A stretch of DNA of 64,000 bases from Stutzerimonas stutzeri (GTDB lineage Bacteria > Pseudomonadota > Gammaproteobacteria > Pseudomonadales > Pseudomonadaceae): positions 1-64,000 of the forward strand of contig DDKB01000009.1 in assembly GCA_002339675.1 (NCBI GenBank), in the 5' to 3' direction. The notes under the pieces are model-generated. The model saw nothing but the letters and a program-made list of their open reading frames with translations, was not told the origin of the DNA and searched no databases. Within the stretch, counting starts at the first letter, position 1. Each line of letters begins with the position of its first letter. A program made the translations under genes and the position numbers. Below, piece after piece: positions 17,924 to 26,492 of this stretch.

Positions 17924-18636
17924 CAGCCGGCCTCCCCGCGCAGCCGGCGCTCGGCGCGCCGTTCCAGCCAGACGCCGACGACGATGCCGGCCAGCGCGGC
18001 GGCGATCAGCCCGAGCTTGTAGGGCAGCGACCAGGTCAGCAGCGCGACGACCGCGGCGACCAGCGCCGAGGCCACCTGCGGCCGGGTGCGCATCATCGGC
18101 ACGGCGATGCCGATGAAGGTGGCGATCATGGCGAAATCCAGACCCCAGCTGGCGACATTGGGTACCGCCTGGCCAAAGGCGATGCCTGCCAGGGTCGCGA
18201 ACTGCCAGGAGAGGTACATGGTCAGCGCCGCACCGAGGAAGAACCAGTGCTTGTGGGGCGCGCCGTCGTCCCGTGCATAGCGGTGCTGTATGACCGCGAA
18301 GGCCTCGTCGGTCAGCCAGAACGCCAGCGGCACGCGCCAGCGCCCGGGCAGGTGGCGGACGAAGGGCTGCATGGCGGCGCTGTAGAGGGCATGACGCAGA
18401 TTGACCACGAAGGTGGTCAGCAGCACCACCGCAGCGCCGACACCGCCAGTGATCAGGGTGACGGCGATGAACTGAGCCGAACCGGCAAACACCAGTGCCG
18501 ACATGCCGATGGTCTGCCAGGTGGTCAGGCCGGCACCGATCGACAGGGTGCCGAAAATGACCCCGAACGGCACCGCGCCGACAATCAGCGGGAGAATGTC
18601 GCGACAGCCATGCAAGAACTCCTGCAAGCGGGACAT
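17923..18636 (-). CDS. azlC: AzlC-family branched-chain amino acid permease
   Basis: A 237-residue protein with the AzlC signature near its start (LIVGAVPFGVIFGTLSIGAG) and about five to six membrane segments. The segment LLTTFVVNLRHALYSAAM is typical. It is the large subunit of the AzlCD exporter; in Bacillus the same pair gives resistance to 4-azaleucine. The reading frame ends in a basic tail (ERRAERRLRG). The ATG at 18636 fits with the family N-terminus. Confidence 0.92.
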   Translation of the reverse strand: MSRLQEFLHGCRDILPLIVGAVPFGVIFGTLSIGAGLTTWQTIGMSALVFAGSAQFIAVTLITGGVGAAVVLLTTFVVNLRHALYSAAMQPFVRHLPGRWRVPLAFWLTDEAFAVIQHRYARDDGAPHKHWFFLGAALTMYLSWQFATLAGIAFGQAVPNVASWGLDFAMIATFIGIAVPMMRTRPQVASALVAAVVALLTWSLPYKLGLIAAALAGIVVGVWLERRAERRLRGEAG

Positions 18637-19210
18637 CGAGGCTCCTTAGGTATGCACCGCAAAAAAGACGAGACCGGCCCCGCGGCCCGTCTGGACCGCT
18701 GCATCGGGACCACCGCGGTGGCCGCTGGCGGGCGACCGCGAAGCCGACAACATTACCCCATGTACCGACGCCCCTGCGACCGCTTAACGCAGTTCGGCCC
18801 GCCTGCGCCGCGGCCGGCGCCCCCAGGTGGCAGGACTCGGACCAGCGGCGCAGCCCTGCCGTCCGGCGTCGGTCGACGCGAACGCCTCTAGCGCGGCGCT
18901 TTCGTCGCTACCGCCCGGCCCCGCGGTACACATGCGACCATGGTCGCAGCCGCAACACGCCGCCTGCGTTTGCTGCGAAACTCTGCCTATTCATTTTCAA
19001 CACGCGGCAGCCTTCCCCCATTCCGTACCCGCCGGACCGCATCGCGCGCCGGTGTCCGTAGCAGCCCCGACCGTCCGCTGGCCGTAGAGCCGTCCAGCGC
19101 AACGCTCGCCCGGCTCGACACGGCACCCGGTGGCGCGGCCCGACCGGTCGCAGGTCCCCGTTCAGGACCGGGAAGCAGCTGACCGCGCCCTGCGCAGGTC
19201 TGGAGTTCGA
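18637..19210. other. 574-bp gap between azlC and the sensor kinase gene
   Basis: A GC-rich divergent intergenic region. It should hold the azlC promoter (leftward) and the sensor kinase promoter (rightward). TCTGGAG just before 19211 is the ribosome site of the kinase gene. Open frames across it lack ribosome sites and family resemblance. I see no tRNA or clear small RNA. Confidence 0.4.
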
Positions 19211-22200
19211 ATGTCGTTGTCCGGTGGGCTGATCGCACTGGTCGCCCTTGCATACATGGCGGTGCTGTTTGCCATCGCCTTCTATGGCGATCGCAACCAG
19301 ACGCCGATGTCGCCGCGCATGCGGGCCTGGGTCTATAGCCTGTCACTGGCGGTGTACTGCACCAGCTGGACCTTCTTCGGCGCGGTGGGTCAGGCCGCCG
19401 AGCAGCTCTGGGCGTTCCTGCCGATCTACCTGGGCCCGATCCTGCTGATGCTGCTGGGCCCGCAGGTCATCCAGAAGATGATCATGATCAGCAAGCAGGA
19501 GAACATCACCTCCATCGCCGACTTCATCGCGGCCCGCTACGGCAAGTCGCAGCCGCTGGCCGTGGTGGTCACGCTGATCTGCCTGGTCGGGGTGCTGCCC
19601 TACATCGCCCTGCAGCTCAAGGGCATCGTGCTCGGCGTGAACCTGCTGATCGGCAACCACAGCGAGGCCGAAGCCGGCTCTGGCGCGCAGGACACGGCCT
19701 TGATCGTGTCCATGGTGCTGGCCCTGTTCACCGTGCTGTTCGGCACCCGCAACCTGGACGTGACCGAGCACCACCGCGGCATGGTGCTGGCCATCGCCTT
19801 CGAGTCGCTGGTCAAGCTGTTCGCTTTCCTGGCCGTGGGTGCCTTTATCACCTTCGGCCTGTTCGACGGCTTCGGCGACCTGTTCAATCGCGCCTACGAG
19901 GCCCCGGCGTTGTCGTCTTTCTGGGAAGAAACGGTCAACTGGCCAGCAATGATGGTGCAGACCACGGTCGCACTGATGGCCATCGTCTGCCTGCCACGCC
20001 AGTTCCATGTCACCGTGGTGGAAAACATCGAGCCGCGCGACTTCCGCCTGGCGCGCTGGGTGTTTCCGCTGTACCTGGTACTGGCGGCGGTGTTCGTGAT
20101 CCCGATCGCGCTTGCCGGGCAGATGCTCCTGCCCGTCGGCGTCAGCCCGGATTCCTTCGTGATCAGCCTGCCGCTGGCCGAATCCCACCCAGCGCTGGCG
20201 CTGCTGGCCTTCATCGGCGGCGCATCGGCAGCCACCGGCATGGTCATCGTGGCCAGCGTCGCGCTGTCGACCATGGTCTCAAACGACATGCTGCTGCCCT
20301 GGCTGCTGCGCCGCAAGGAAGCCGAGCAGCCCTTCGAGGTGTTCCGCCACTGGATGCTCTCGGTGCGTCGCATCAGTATCGTCGCGATCCTCCTGCTGGC
20401 TTATGTCAGCTACCGGCTACTCGGCCCAAGTGCCAGCCTGGCAACCATCGGCCAGATCGCTTTTGCCGCCCTCACCCAGCTGGCCCCGGCGATGGTCGGC
20501 GCGCTGTACTGGAAGCAGGCCAACCGCCGCGGCGTCTTCGCGGGGCTGACCGCTGGCGCGCTGATCTGGGTCTACACGCTGATCCTGCCGCTGCTCGGTT
20601 GGCCGCTGGAAATGTTCCCCGGCCTGCAGTGGATGTACACAGCCGATTTGCCATTCAACACAAGCGCACTGACGCTGGGCGTCACCCTGTCGCTGGTGGG
20701 TAACGCAACGCTGTTCTTCTGGGTATCGATCCTGACCCAGACCCGCGTCGCCGAGCATTGGCAGGCCAGCCGCTTCATCGGCCAGGAAATCCACCCCACG
20801 CCCGGGACGCGCCGGCTGCTGGCCGTGCAGGTCGAGGACCTGCTGGTACTCGCTTCGCGCTTCGTCGGCGCCGAACGTGCAGAGCTGAGCTTCCAGCGTT
20901 TCGCCCGCCGTCACGGCCATGACTATTCACCGCGGCAGCAGGCCGACGGCCAGTGGATCGCCCACACCGAACGCCTGCTGGCCGGCGTGCTGGGCGCCTC
21001 GTCTACCCGCGCAGTGGTCAAGGCGGCTCTCGAAGGCCGCGACATGCAGGTCGACGACGTGGTGCGCATCGTTGGCGAAGCCTCCGAGGTGCTGCAGTTC
21101 AACCGCGCGCTGCTGCAAGGCGCCATCGAGAACATTACCCAGGGCATCAGCGTGGTCGACCAGTCGCTGCGCCTGGTGGCCTGGAACCACCGCTACCTCG
21201 AGATGTTCGAGTACCCCGAAGGGCTGGTCTACATCGGCCGGCCGATCGCCGACATCATTCGCTACAACGCCGAGCGCGGCCTCTGCGGTCCCGGCGACCC
21301 GGACACCCACGTCGCCAAGCGGCTTTACTGGATGCGCCAGGGTCGTGCGCACACCTCCGAGCGCACTTTCCCCAACGGCCGCGTGGTCGAGCTGATCGGC
21401 AACCCGATGCCCGGCGGCGGGTTCGTCATGAGTTTCAGCGACATCACCGCTTACCGCGAGGCCGAACGCGCCCTGAAAGACGCCAACGAAGGGCTCGAGC
21501 AGCGTGTCAGCGAGCGCACCCTGGAACTGTCGGAGCTGAACAAGGCGCTGACCGCCGCCAAGAGCACCGCCGAGACGGCCAACCAATCCAAGACCCGCTT
21601 CCTCGCTGCCGTCAGCCATGACCTGATGCAGCCGCTGAACGCCGCACGGCTGTTCTCCGCAGCGCTGTCGCACCAGCACGACGCCCTGCCCGCCGAGGCG
21701 CGCGACCTGGTCCGACACCTGGACAGCTCGCTGCGCTCGGCCGAGGACCTGATCTCCGATCTGCTCGATATCTCCCGGCTGGAGAACGGCCGCATCACTC
21801 CGGACCGCAACCCCTTCCCGCTGGCGACGCTGCTCGACACCCTGCAGACCGAGTTCGGCATGCTCGCTGTCGAACAGGGCGTCGATTTCCGCGTGCACGG
21901 CAGCCGCCTGCGGGTCGACAGCGACATTCGCCTGCTGCGCCGGGTGCTGCAGAACTTCCTGACCAATGCCTTCCGCTACGCCAAGGGCCGCGTGGTGCTG
22001 GGCGTGCGTCGCCAGGGCGCCTCGTTGCGCCTGGAGGTCTGGGACCGCGGGCCCGGTATCGCCGAGGACAAGCTGCGGGTGATCTTCGAAGAGTTCAAGC
22101 GCCTGGACAGCCACCAGACTCGCGCCGAGAAGGGGCTGGGCCTCGGCCTGGCGATCGCCGACGGCTTCTGCCAGGTGCTCGACCACCCGCTGTCCGTGCG

Positions 22201-22675
22201 CTCCTGGCCGGGCAAGGGCAGCGTGTTCAGTGTCACCGTGCCGATCGCCAGCACCCCGACCAAGCAGGTCAAGCTCAACGGTGAAGCGCAGCAAACCGCG
22301 CTGACCGGCATCCAGGTGCTGTGCGTGGACAACGAGGACAGCATCCTGGTGGGCATGAACAGCTTGCTGTCGCGCTGGGGCTGCCAGGTCTGGACCGCCA
22401 GCAACCGCGCCGAATGCGAAGCCCTGTTGCGCGAGGACGTGCGGCCCCAGCTGGTGCTGGTGGACTATCACCTGGACCATGGCGAAACCGGCGCCGGCCT
22501 CATGGCCTGGTTGCGCACACGGCTCGGCGAACCGGTGCCCGGCGTGGTCATCAGCGCTGACGGACGTCCTGAACTGATTGCCGCCATCCATGCCGCGGGG
22601 CTGGATTTCCTGACCAAACCGGTCAAGCCGGCGGCGCTGCGTGCGCTGGTCAGCCGGCACGTGCCGCTGCATTAA
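19211..22675 (+). CDS. Hybrid sensor kinase with sodium:solute symporter-like sensor (CrbS/MxtR type)
   Basis: A 1154-residue membrane protein. Residues 1 to about 500 resemble a sodium/solute symporter with about 12-13 membrane segments. A PAS region follows (around residues 640-760, ENITQGISVVDQSLRLVAWN), then a coiled coil, the H-box SHDLMQPLN with the phosphorylated His803, an ATPase domain (GLGLGLAIADG) and a C-terminal receiver with the acceptor Asp1085 (VLVDYHLD). This order is that of CrbS/MxtR kinases, which control acetate use (acetyl-CoA synthetase) in Pseudomonas and Vibrio with the response regulator CrbR/ErdR. That partner is not in this window. The ATG at 19211 is set by the first membrane segment. 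Confidence 0.9.
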   Translation: MSLSGGLIALVALAYMAVLFAIAFYGDRNQTPMSPRMRAWVYSLSLAVYCTSWTFFGAVGQAAEQLWAFLPIYLGPILLMLLGPQVIQKMIMISKQENITSIADFIAARYGKSQPLAVVVTLICLVGVLPYIALQLKGIVLGVNLLIGNHSEAEAGSGAQDTALIVSMVLALFTVLFGTRNLDVTEHHRGMVLAIAFESLVKLFAFLAVGAFITFGLFDGFGDLFNRAYEAPALSSFWEETVNWPAMMVQTTVALMAIVCLPRQFHVTVVENIEPRDFRLARWVFPLYLVLAAVFVIPIALAGQMLLPVGVSPDSFVISLPLAESHPALALLAFIGGASAATGMVIVASVALSTMVSNDMLLPWLLRRKEAEQPFEVFRHWMLSVRRISIVAILLLAYVSYRLLGPSASLATIGQIAFAALTQLAPAMVGALYWKQANRRGVFAGLTAGALIWVYTLILPLLGWPLEMFPGLQWMYTADLPFNTSALTLGVTLSLVGNATLFFWVSILTQTRVAEHWQASRFIGQEIHPTPGTRRLLAVQVEDLLVLASRFVGAERAELSFQRFARRHGHDYSPRQQADGQWIAHTERLLAGVLGASSTRAVVKAALEGRDMQVDDVVRIVGEASEVLQFNRALLQGAIENITQGISVVDQSLRLVAWNHRYLEMFEYPEGLVYIGRPIADIIRYNAERGLCGPGDPDTHVAKRLYWMRQGRAHTSERTFPNGRVVELIGNPMPGGGFVMSFSDITAYREAERALKDANEGLEQRVSERTLELSELNKALTAAKSTAETANQSKTRFLAAVSHDLMQPLNAARLFSAALSHQHDALPAEARDLVRHLDSSLRSAEDLISDLLDISRLENGRITPDRNPFPLATLLDTLQTEFGMLAVEQGVDFRVHGSRLRVDSDIRLLRRVLQNFLTNAFRYAKGRVVLGVRRQGASLRLEVWDRGPGIAEDKLRVIFEEFKRLDSHQTRAEKGLGLGLAIADGFCQVLDHPLSVRSWPGKGSVFSVTVPIASTPTKQVKLNGEAQQTALTGIQVLCVDNEDSILVGMNSLLSRWGCQVWTASNRAECEALLREDVRPQLVLVDYHLDHGETGAGLMAWLRTRLGEPVPGVVISADGRPELIAAIHAAGLDFLTKPVKPAALRALVSRHVPLH

Positions 22676-22759
22676 TGCCGTCGGGCTTGCCCCTGCGCAA
22701 GCCCGGGATCAGGCGCGGCGGCTAGACTCAAGGCATTCCCTGGCAAACGGCGCGTCCTG

Positions 22760-24004
22760 ATGACCCTCGATATCCTCCTCAACCTCGCCACCGCGCTCGG
22801 CGTCGGCCTGCTGATAGGCACCGAGCGCAGTTGGAGCAGCCGCGACCATGACGACGAGGCCCTCGCCGGGATCCGCACCCTCGGCCTGTGCGGCCTGTTC
22901 GGCGGCCTGGCCGCGCTGAGCGCCGAGCACTTTGGCGCCCTCGCCTGGATCGCCCTGTTCCTCGGGCTGGTGGTACTGGTGGTGGCCGGCTACCGGGTCG
23001 AAACCCGCCGGCGCGCCGACCATGGCATGACCACCGAGATCGCGATGCTGCTGGCATTTTTGCTGGGCAGCCTGGCCATGACCGAGAGCCGGTTGCTGGC
23101 CGCCTCGGTTGCCATCGTCGTGGCCCTGCTGCTGAGCCTGAAGGCGCGCCTGCACGGGGCACTGAATCGCCTCAGCGAGGCCGAGCTGAGCGGTGCGCTG
23201 AAGCTGCTGTTCATTTCGGTGGTGCTGCTGCCGGCACTGCCCAACGAAGGCTTCGGCCCCTGGCAGGCGTTCAATCCCTACACGACCTGGTGGATGGTGG
23301 TGCTGATCGCCGGGATCGGCTTTGCCGCCTATGTCGCCATCCGTCTGTTCGGCACCCGCCACGGCCTGCTGGCCACCGCGCTGCTGGGCGGCATCGTATC
23401 GTCGACGGCAATGACCATCACCCTGGCCCGGCTGGATTCGGACAAGCTGCGCACGGCGCTGGCCGCCGGGGTATTGGCGACCTCGGCGCTGATGTTTCCG
23501 CGGATCCTGCTGGAAGTCGGCCTGATCAACCGCACGCTGTTGCCCGCGCTGCTCGCACCGATGCTCGGCGCCTGCCTGATCTACGCCGGCGGGGCGCTGT
23601 TCTATTTCCTGCGCGCTGCACAGCAGCCGGAAAACCCGGCCGATCCACCCCTGAAGAACCCCTTCGAGCTGGGCCCGGCGCTGCGCTTCGCCGGCTTGCT
23701 GGTGCTGATCCTGTTCCTTGTCGAGGGCGGCCGCCGGCTGCTGGGCGACACCGGGGTTTATCTGGTGGCATCACTGTCGGGCCTGACCGACGTCGACGCC
23801 ATCACCCTGTCGCTGTCCAACAGCGCCCAGGCCGACCTGAGCGAAGTCGTGGCGGTGCGCGGCATCTTTCTCGCCGCCCTGAGCAACAGCCTGGTCAAGG
23901 CCGGGCTGGTGCTGTTCATTGGCGGCCGCGCCCTGGCGCTGCTGACGGTGCCGGTGATGCTCGCCGGGCTGCTGGCCGGCCTGGCGGTGCTCTGGTTGTT
24001 CTAG
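22760..24004 (+). CDS. MgtC-like/DUF4010 integral membrane protein
   Basis: A 414-residue protein with about 11-12 hydrophobic segments. The N-terminal 130 residues carry the MgtC/SapB signature (GVGLLIGTERSWSSRD, then LAGIRTLGLCGLFGGL). The C-terminal part matches the DUF4010 layout (LLGGIVSSTAMTITLARLD near residue 215, GLTDVDAITLSLS near residue 350). The biochemical role of this family is unknown; the MgtC half only hints at ion homeostasis. A GC-rich hairpin (about 22683-22706) between the kinase gene and this gene suggests independent expression. Confidence 0.85.
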   Translation: MTLDILLNLATALGVGLLIGTERSWSSRDHDDEALAGIRTLGLCGLFGGLAALSAEHFGALAWIALFLGLVVLVVAGYRVETRRRADHGMTTEIAMLLAFLLGSLAMTESRLLAASVAIVVALLLSLKARLHGALNRLSEAELSGALKLLFISVVLLPALPNEGFGPWQAFNPYTTWWMVVLIAGIGFAAYVAIRLFGTRHGLLATALLGGIVSSTAMTITLARLDSDKLRTALAAGVLATSALMFPRILLEVGLINRTLLPALLAPMLGACLIYAGGALFYFLRAAQQPENPADPPLKNPFELGPALRFAGLLVLILFLVEGGRRLLGDTGVYLVASLSGLTDVDAITLSLSNSAQADLSEVVAVRGIFLAALSNSLVKAGLVLFIGGRALALLTVPVMLAGLLAGLAVLWLF

Positions 24005-24016
24005 GTCGGCTACCGG

Positions 24017-25510
24017 TCAGTCGCCCGGCGCAGCCTCAAGCGAAGCGCCGGCGTCGGCAGGGTCGGCGCCGGCGCGCTCCAGCCAGTCGGCCGGAAGGCG
24101 CTTGCTGGCGCGGGCGCCGAGCAGTTTGAGTTGTTCGGCACGGCCGACCAGGTTGCCGCGCCCGTCGGTGAGCTTGTTGCGCGCGCCGACGTAGGCCTTG
24201 TCCAGTTGCTGCAGGCGGCTGCCGATCTCGTCCAGGTCCTGGATAAAAGCCGCGAACTTGTCATACAGCGCCCCGGCCCGCTCGGCGATCTCGCGCGCAT
24301 TCTGGCTCTGCCGCTCCTGGCGCCAGAGACTGTCGATCACCCGCAGCGTGGCAAGCAAGGTGGTCGGGCTGACGATCACCACATGTTTGCCGTAGGCCTC
24401 CTGAAACAGCCCAGGATCGCCCTGCAACGCCGCGGCGAAGGCGCCTTCGATCGGCACGAAGAGCAGCACGAAGTCCAGGCTCTGCAGGCCCTCCAGGCGC
24501 TGATAGTCCTTCAGCGAGAGTCCCTTGAGATGATTACGCAGCGACTGGACGTGCTGCTTGAGCGCAGTCTCGCGGCTGGCGTCGTCCTGCGCACAGGTCA
24601 TGGCCTGATAGGCGGTGAGGCTGACCTTGGCATCGACCACCACCTGCTTGTCACCGGGCAGCTGGATCAGCACGTCAGGCTGGAAGCGCTCGCCGTCGGC
24701 GCTGCGCAGGCTGACCTGGGTGTGGTACTCGCGGCCCTTTTCCAGCCCGGCGTGCTCGAGTACCCGCTCCAGGATCAATTCGCCCCAGTTGCCCTGGGTC
24801 TTCTGGCCCTGCAAGGCGCGGGTCAGGTTGGTGGCCTCGTCGCCGAGGCGCTGGTTGAGCTGCTGCAGCCGCTCGAGCTCCCTGGCCAGCGAGAACCGCT
24901 CGCGCGCCTCATGCTGGTAGCTCTCCTCGACACGCTTTTCGAAGGACTGGATGCGTTCCTTCAACGGGTCGAGCAGCTGGCCGAGGCGCTCATGGCTGGT
25001 CTCGGCAAAACGCTGTTCGCGCTCCTCGAAGATCTTCCCGGCCAGTTCGGCGAACTGCGCACGCAACTCGTCACGGGCTCGCTGGAGGTCCTCCAGGCGC
25101 TGCTCGTGGGTTTTCTGCTGTTCATTGAGTTCGGCGCTGATCGCGGCATGAGCGGCGCTCAACGTGCGCAACTCGGCTTGCTGGGCGTCGCGTTCGGCCT
25201 GGAGGTCGTCGAGGGTGTCGCGGGTTTCCAGGCGCTGCGCCTGCAACCACTCGGTCTCGCGCCGCAGCACCGCCGCCTCGGCTTGCAGCGCGGCGCGCGA
25301 GGCCTGCAGCTCGGCATGATCCTGGCGGCTGGTTTCCAGCTGAGCCGTGAGGCCTTCCTGCGCCATCAGCGCCTGGCTGAGGCGTTCATCGAGCAACGAC
25401 AGCTCCGCCTCGCGGCGGCTCAGGCGACGCTGCAACAGCGTCGCTACCGCTACCAGCAACAGGCAGAGGGCACCGAGCCCGGCAGATAGAAGGAAGGGAT
25501 CGAGGGGCAT
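24017..25510 (-). CDS. rmuC: DNA recombination protein RmuC
   Basis: A 497-residue RmuC-family protein. The first 20 residues form a membrane anchor, followed by a long coiled coil (about residues 25-210, rich in Q, E, L, A). The conserved RmuC domain comes next (LEHAGLEKGREYHTQVSL, then DAKVSLTAYQAM and LFVPIEGAFAAAL, ASPTTLLATLRVI-like SPTTLLATLRVIDSLW). RmuC limits DNA inversions at short repeats and has a nuclease-like fold. The start at 25510 (MPLDPFLLS) has GGAG upstream and is preferred over a TTG two codons earlier. Confidence 0.95.
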   Translation of the reverse strand: MPLDPFLLSAGLGALCLLLVAVATLLQRRLSRREAELSLLDERLSQALMAQEGLTAQLETSRQDHAELQASRAALQAEAAVLRRETEWLQAQRLETRDTLDDLQAERDAQQAELRTLSAAHAAISAELNEQQKTHEQRLEDLQRARDELRAQFAELAGKIFEEREQRFAETSHERLGQLLDPLKERIQSFEKRVEESYQHEARERFSLARELERLQQLNQRLGDEATNLTRALQGQKTQGNWGELILERVLEHAGLEKGREYHTQVSLRSADGERFQPDVLIQLPGDKQVVVDAKVSLTAYQAMTCAQDDASRETALKQHVQSLRNHLKGLSLKDYQRLEGLQSLDFVLLFVPIEGAFAAALQGDPGLFQEAYGKHVVIVSPTTLLATLRVIDSLWRQERQSQNAREIAERAGALYDKFAAFIQDLDEIGSRLQQLDKAYVGARNKLTDGRGNLVGRAEQLKLLGARASKRLPADWLERAGADPADAGASLEAAPGD

Positions 25511-25561
25511 GGGCAACTCCGGCTGAATTGCCGCGCAGTATAGCCAGCGTGCCCCTGGGGG

Positions 25562-26002
25562 TCAGTCCAGGCTGCCGACCGAGCGCGAGAGCGGCAGATG
25601 CTGCAGCATCCGCGAGGCTTCAGCCGAACCCTGCGACGCAGCCTGCTCCAGCCAGTGGCGGGCCTTGGACAGTTCGCGGTACTGCCCGTGGCAGTAGAGC
25701 TGGCCGAGTTCCAGCTGCGCCTGGCGGTCGCCGGCACGGGCGGCCTGGCGCAACAGTTCCAGGCCGATGCGGCGGTCGCGCTGGCTGTCGCAGTCATGGC
25801 AGAGCAACCGTCCCAGGCGACTCTGCGCTTCGACCACGCCTTCCAGCGCCGGCTGCTTGAGCATCCGGCCGGCGATACGTTTGACGCTCTTGGTCTGTCC
25901 TAGACGCTGGCTGTCCAGCAGCCACAACGCCATGCGCAGCGGCAGGCGTGGAGAAGATGTCGTGCTGTCGACCGGGGTCGAAGCAAAGGGGCGCGTTCTC
26001 AT
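25562..26002 (-). CDS. Small Sel1-like repeat protein
   Basis: A protein of about 146 residues. Two to three Sel1-like repeats (about 36 residues each) are visible: QSRLGRLLCHDCDSQRDRRIGL, then AQLELGQLYCHGQYRELSKA and the LEQAASQGSAEA end. Sel1 repeats form alpha-solenoids that bind other proteins. No catalytic domain or signal peptide is seen, so it is likely a cytoplasmic adaptor. The start is uncertain: 26002 (MRTRPF) is my choice, with possible starts at 26038 or further in. It is 51 bases downstream of rmuC's start, on the same strand. Confidence 0.72.
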   Translation of the reverse strand: MRTRPFASTPVDSTTSSPRLPLRMALWLLDSQRLGQTKSVKRIAGRMLKQPALEGVVEAQSRLGRLLCHDCDSQRDRRIGLELLRQAARAGDRQAQLELGQLYCHGQYRELSKARHWLEQAASQGSAEASRMLQHLPLSRSVGSLD

Positions 26003-26492
26003 GGTCACCGAAGGCTTCGGGGGGACAAGGGCGCGCACTCTACTCCTTTTTTCACAGAGTTAAAGTCTTGCAAAACCGCGCGAAACGCGATCCGCATCAC
26101 AGGATTTTTTAATCCACAGAAGCTGTGGATAACTCGGTGGACAAAGGGCTGACAACTGCCCCGAACGCCTATGGTTAGTGGGCTTCAGTCAAACTGGCGG
26201 TTTTTTCGCCATTTGAAAAACTCGTTATTTTTCAATGAGTTATTATCGATCTATGACCATCCGGGGTTTGCGACACTTTGTCATAAGCGCTTGACAAGGC
26301 AGCCCGACGAATGTGCACAAGTCTGGGGCGCAGTGCGTGCAGAGCTCGGTTAAGCCCGCCGGAGCCCCGATTTATCGGGCCTCGCGGGAACCTTTCGCAC
26401 GACGACCGGTCCCCAAAACGCATCACCCATTCCGGTTTGGTCAGGAGGCTGTCGCGGCTTATGCTGGTGGGCCCGACCACACGGATCCGAGC
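26003..26492. other. 490-bp gap before ydbH with AT-rich inverted repeats
   Basis: This gap is richer in A+T than its surroundings. It holds a perfect 8-bp inverted repeat ATCCACAG/CTGTGGAT (26112-26130), which looks like two DnaA-box-like sequences facing each other, and an AT-rich hairpin TTGAAAAA/TTTTTCAA (26213-26235) after a GGCG-T-rich-CGCC element. Further on, from about 26290 to 26480, no reading frame has a good start. It should hold the divergent promoters and could encode a small RNA. Confidence 0.4.

Noticed and set aside
20927..22672. A 581-residue open frame on the minus strand
   Set aside because: It is antisense to the kinase half of the CrbS/MxtR-type gene, whose H-box and receiver motifs are unmistakable.
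26112..26132. DnaA-box-like repeats as a replication origin
   Set aside because: There are only two boxes, no cluster, and no dnaA, dnaN or gyrB nearby; a short inverted repeat is the simpler reading.
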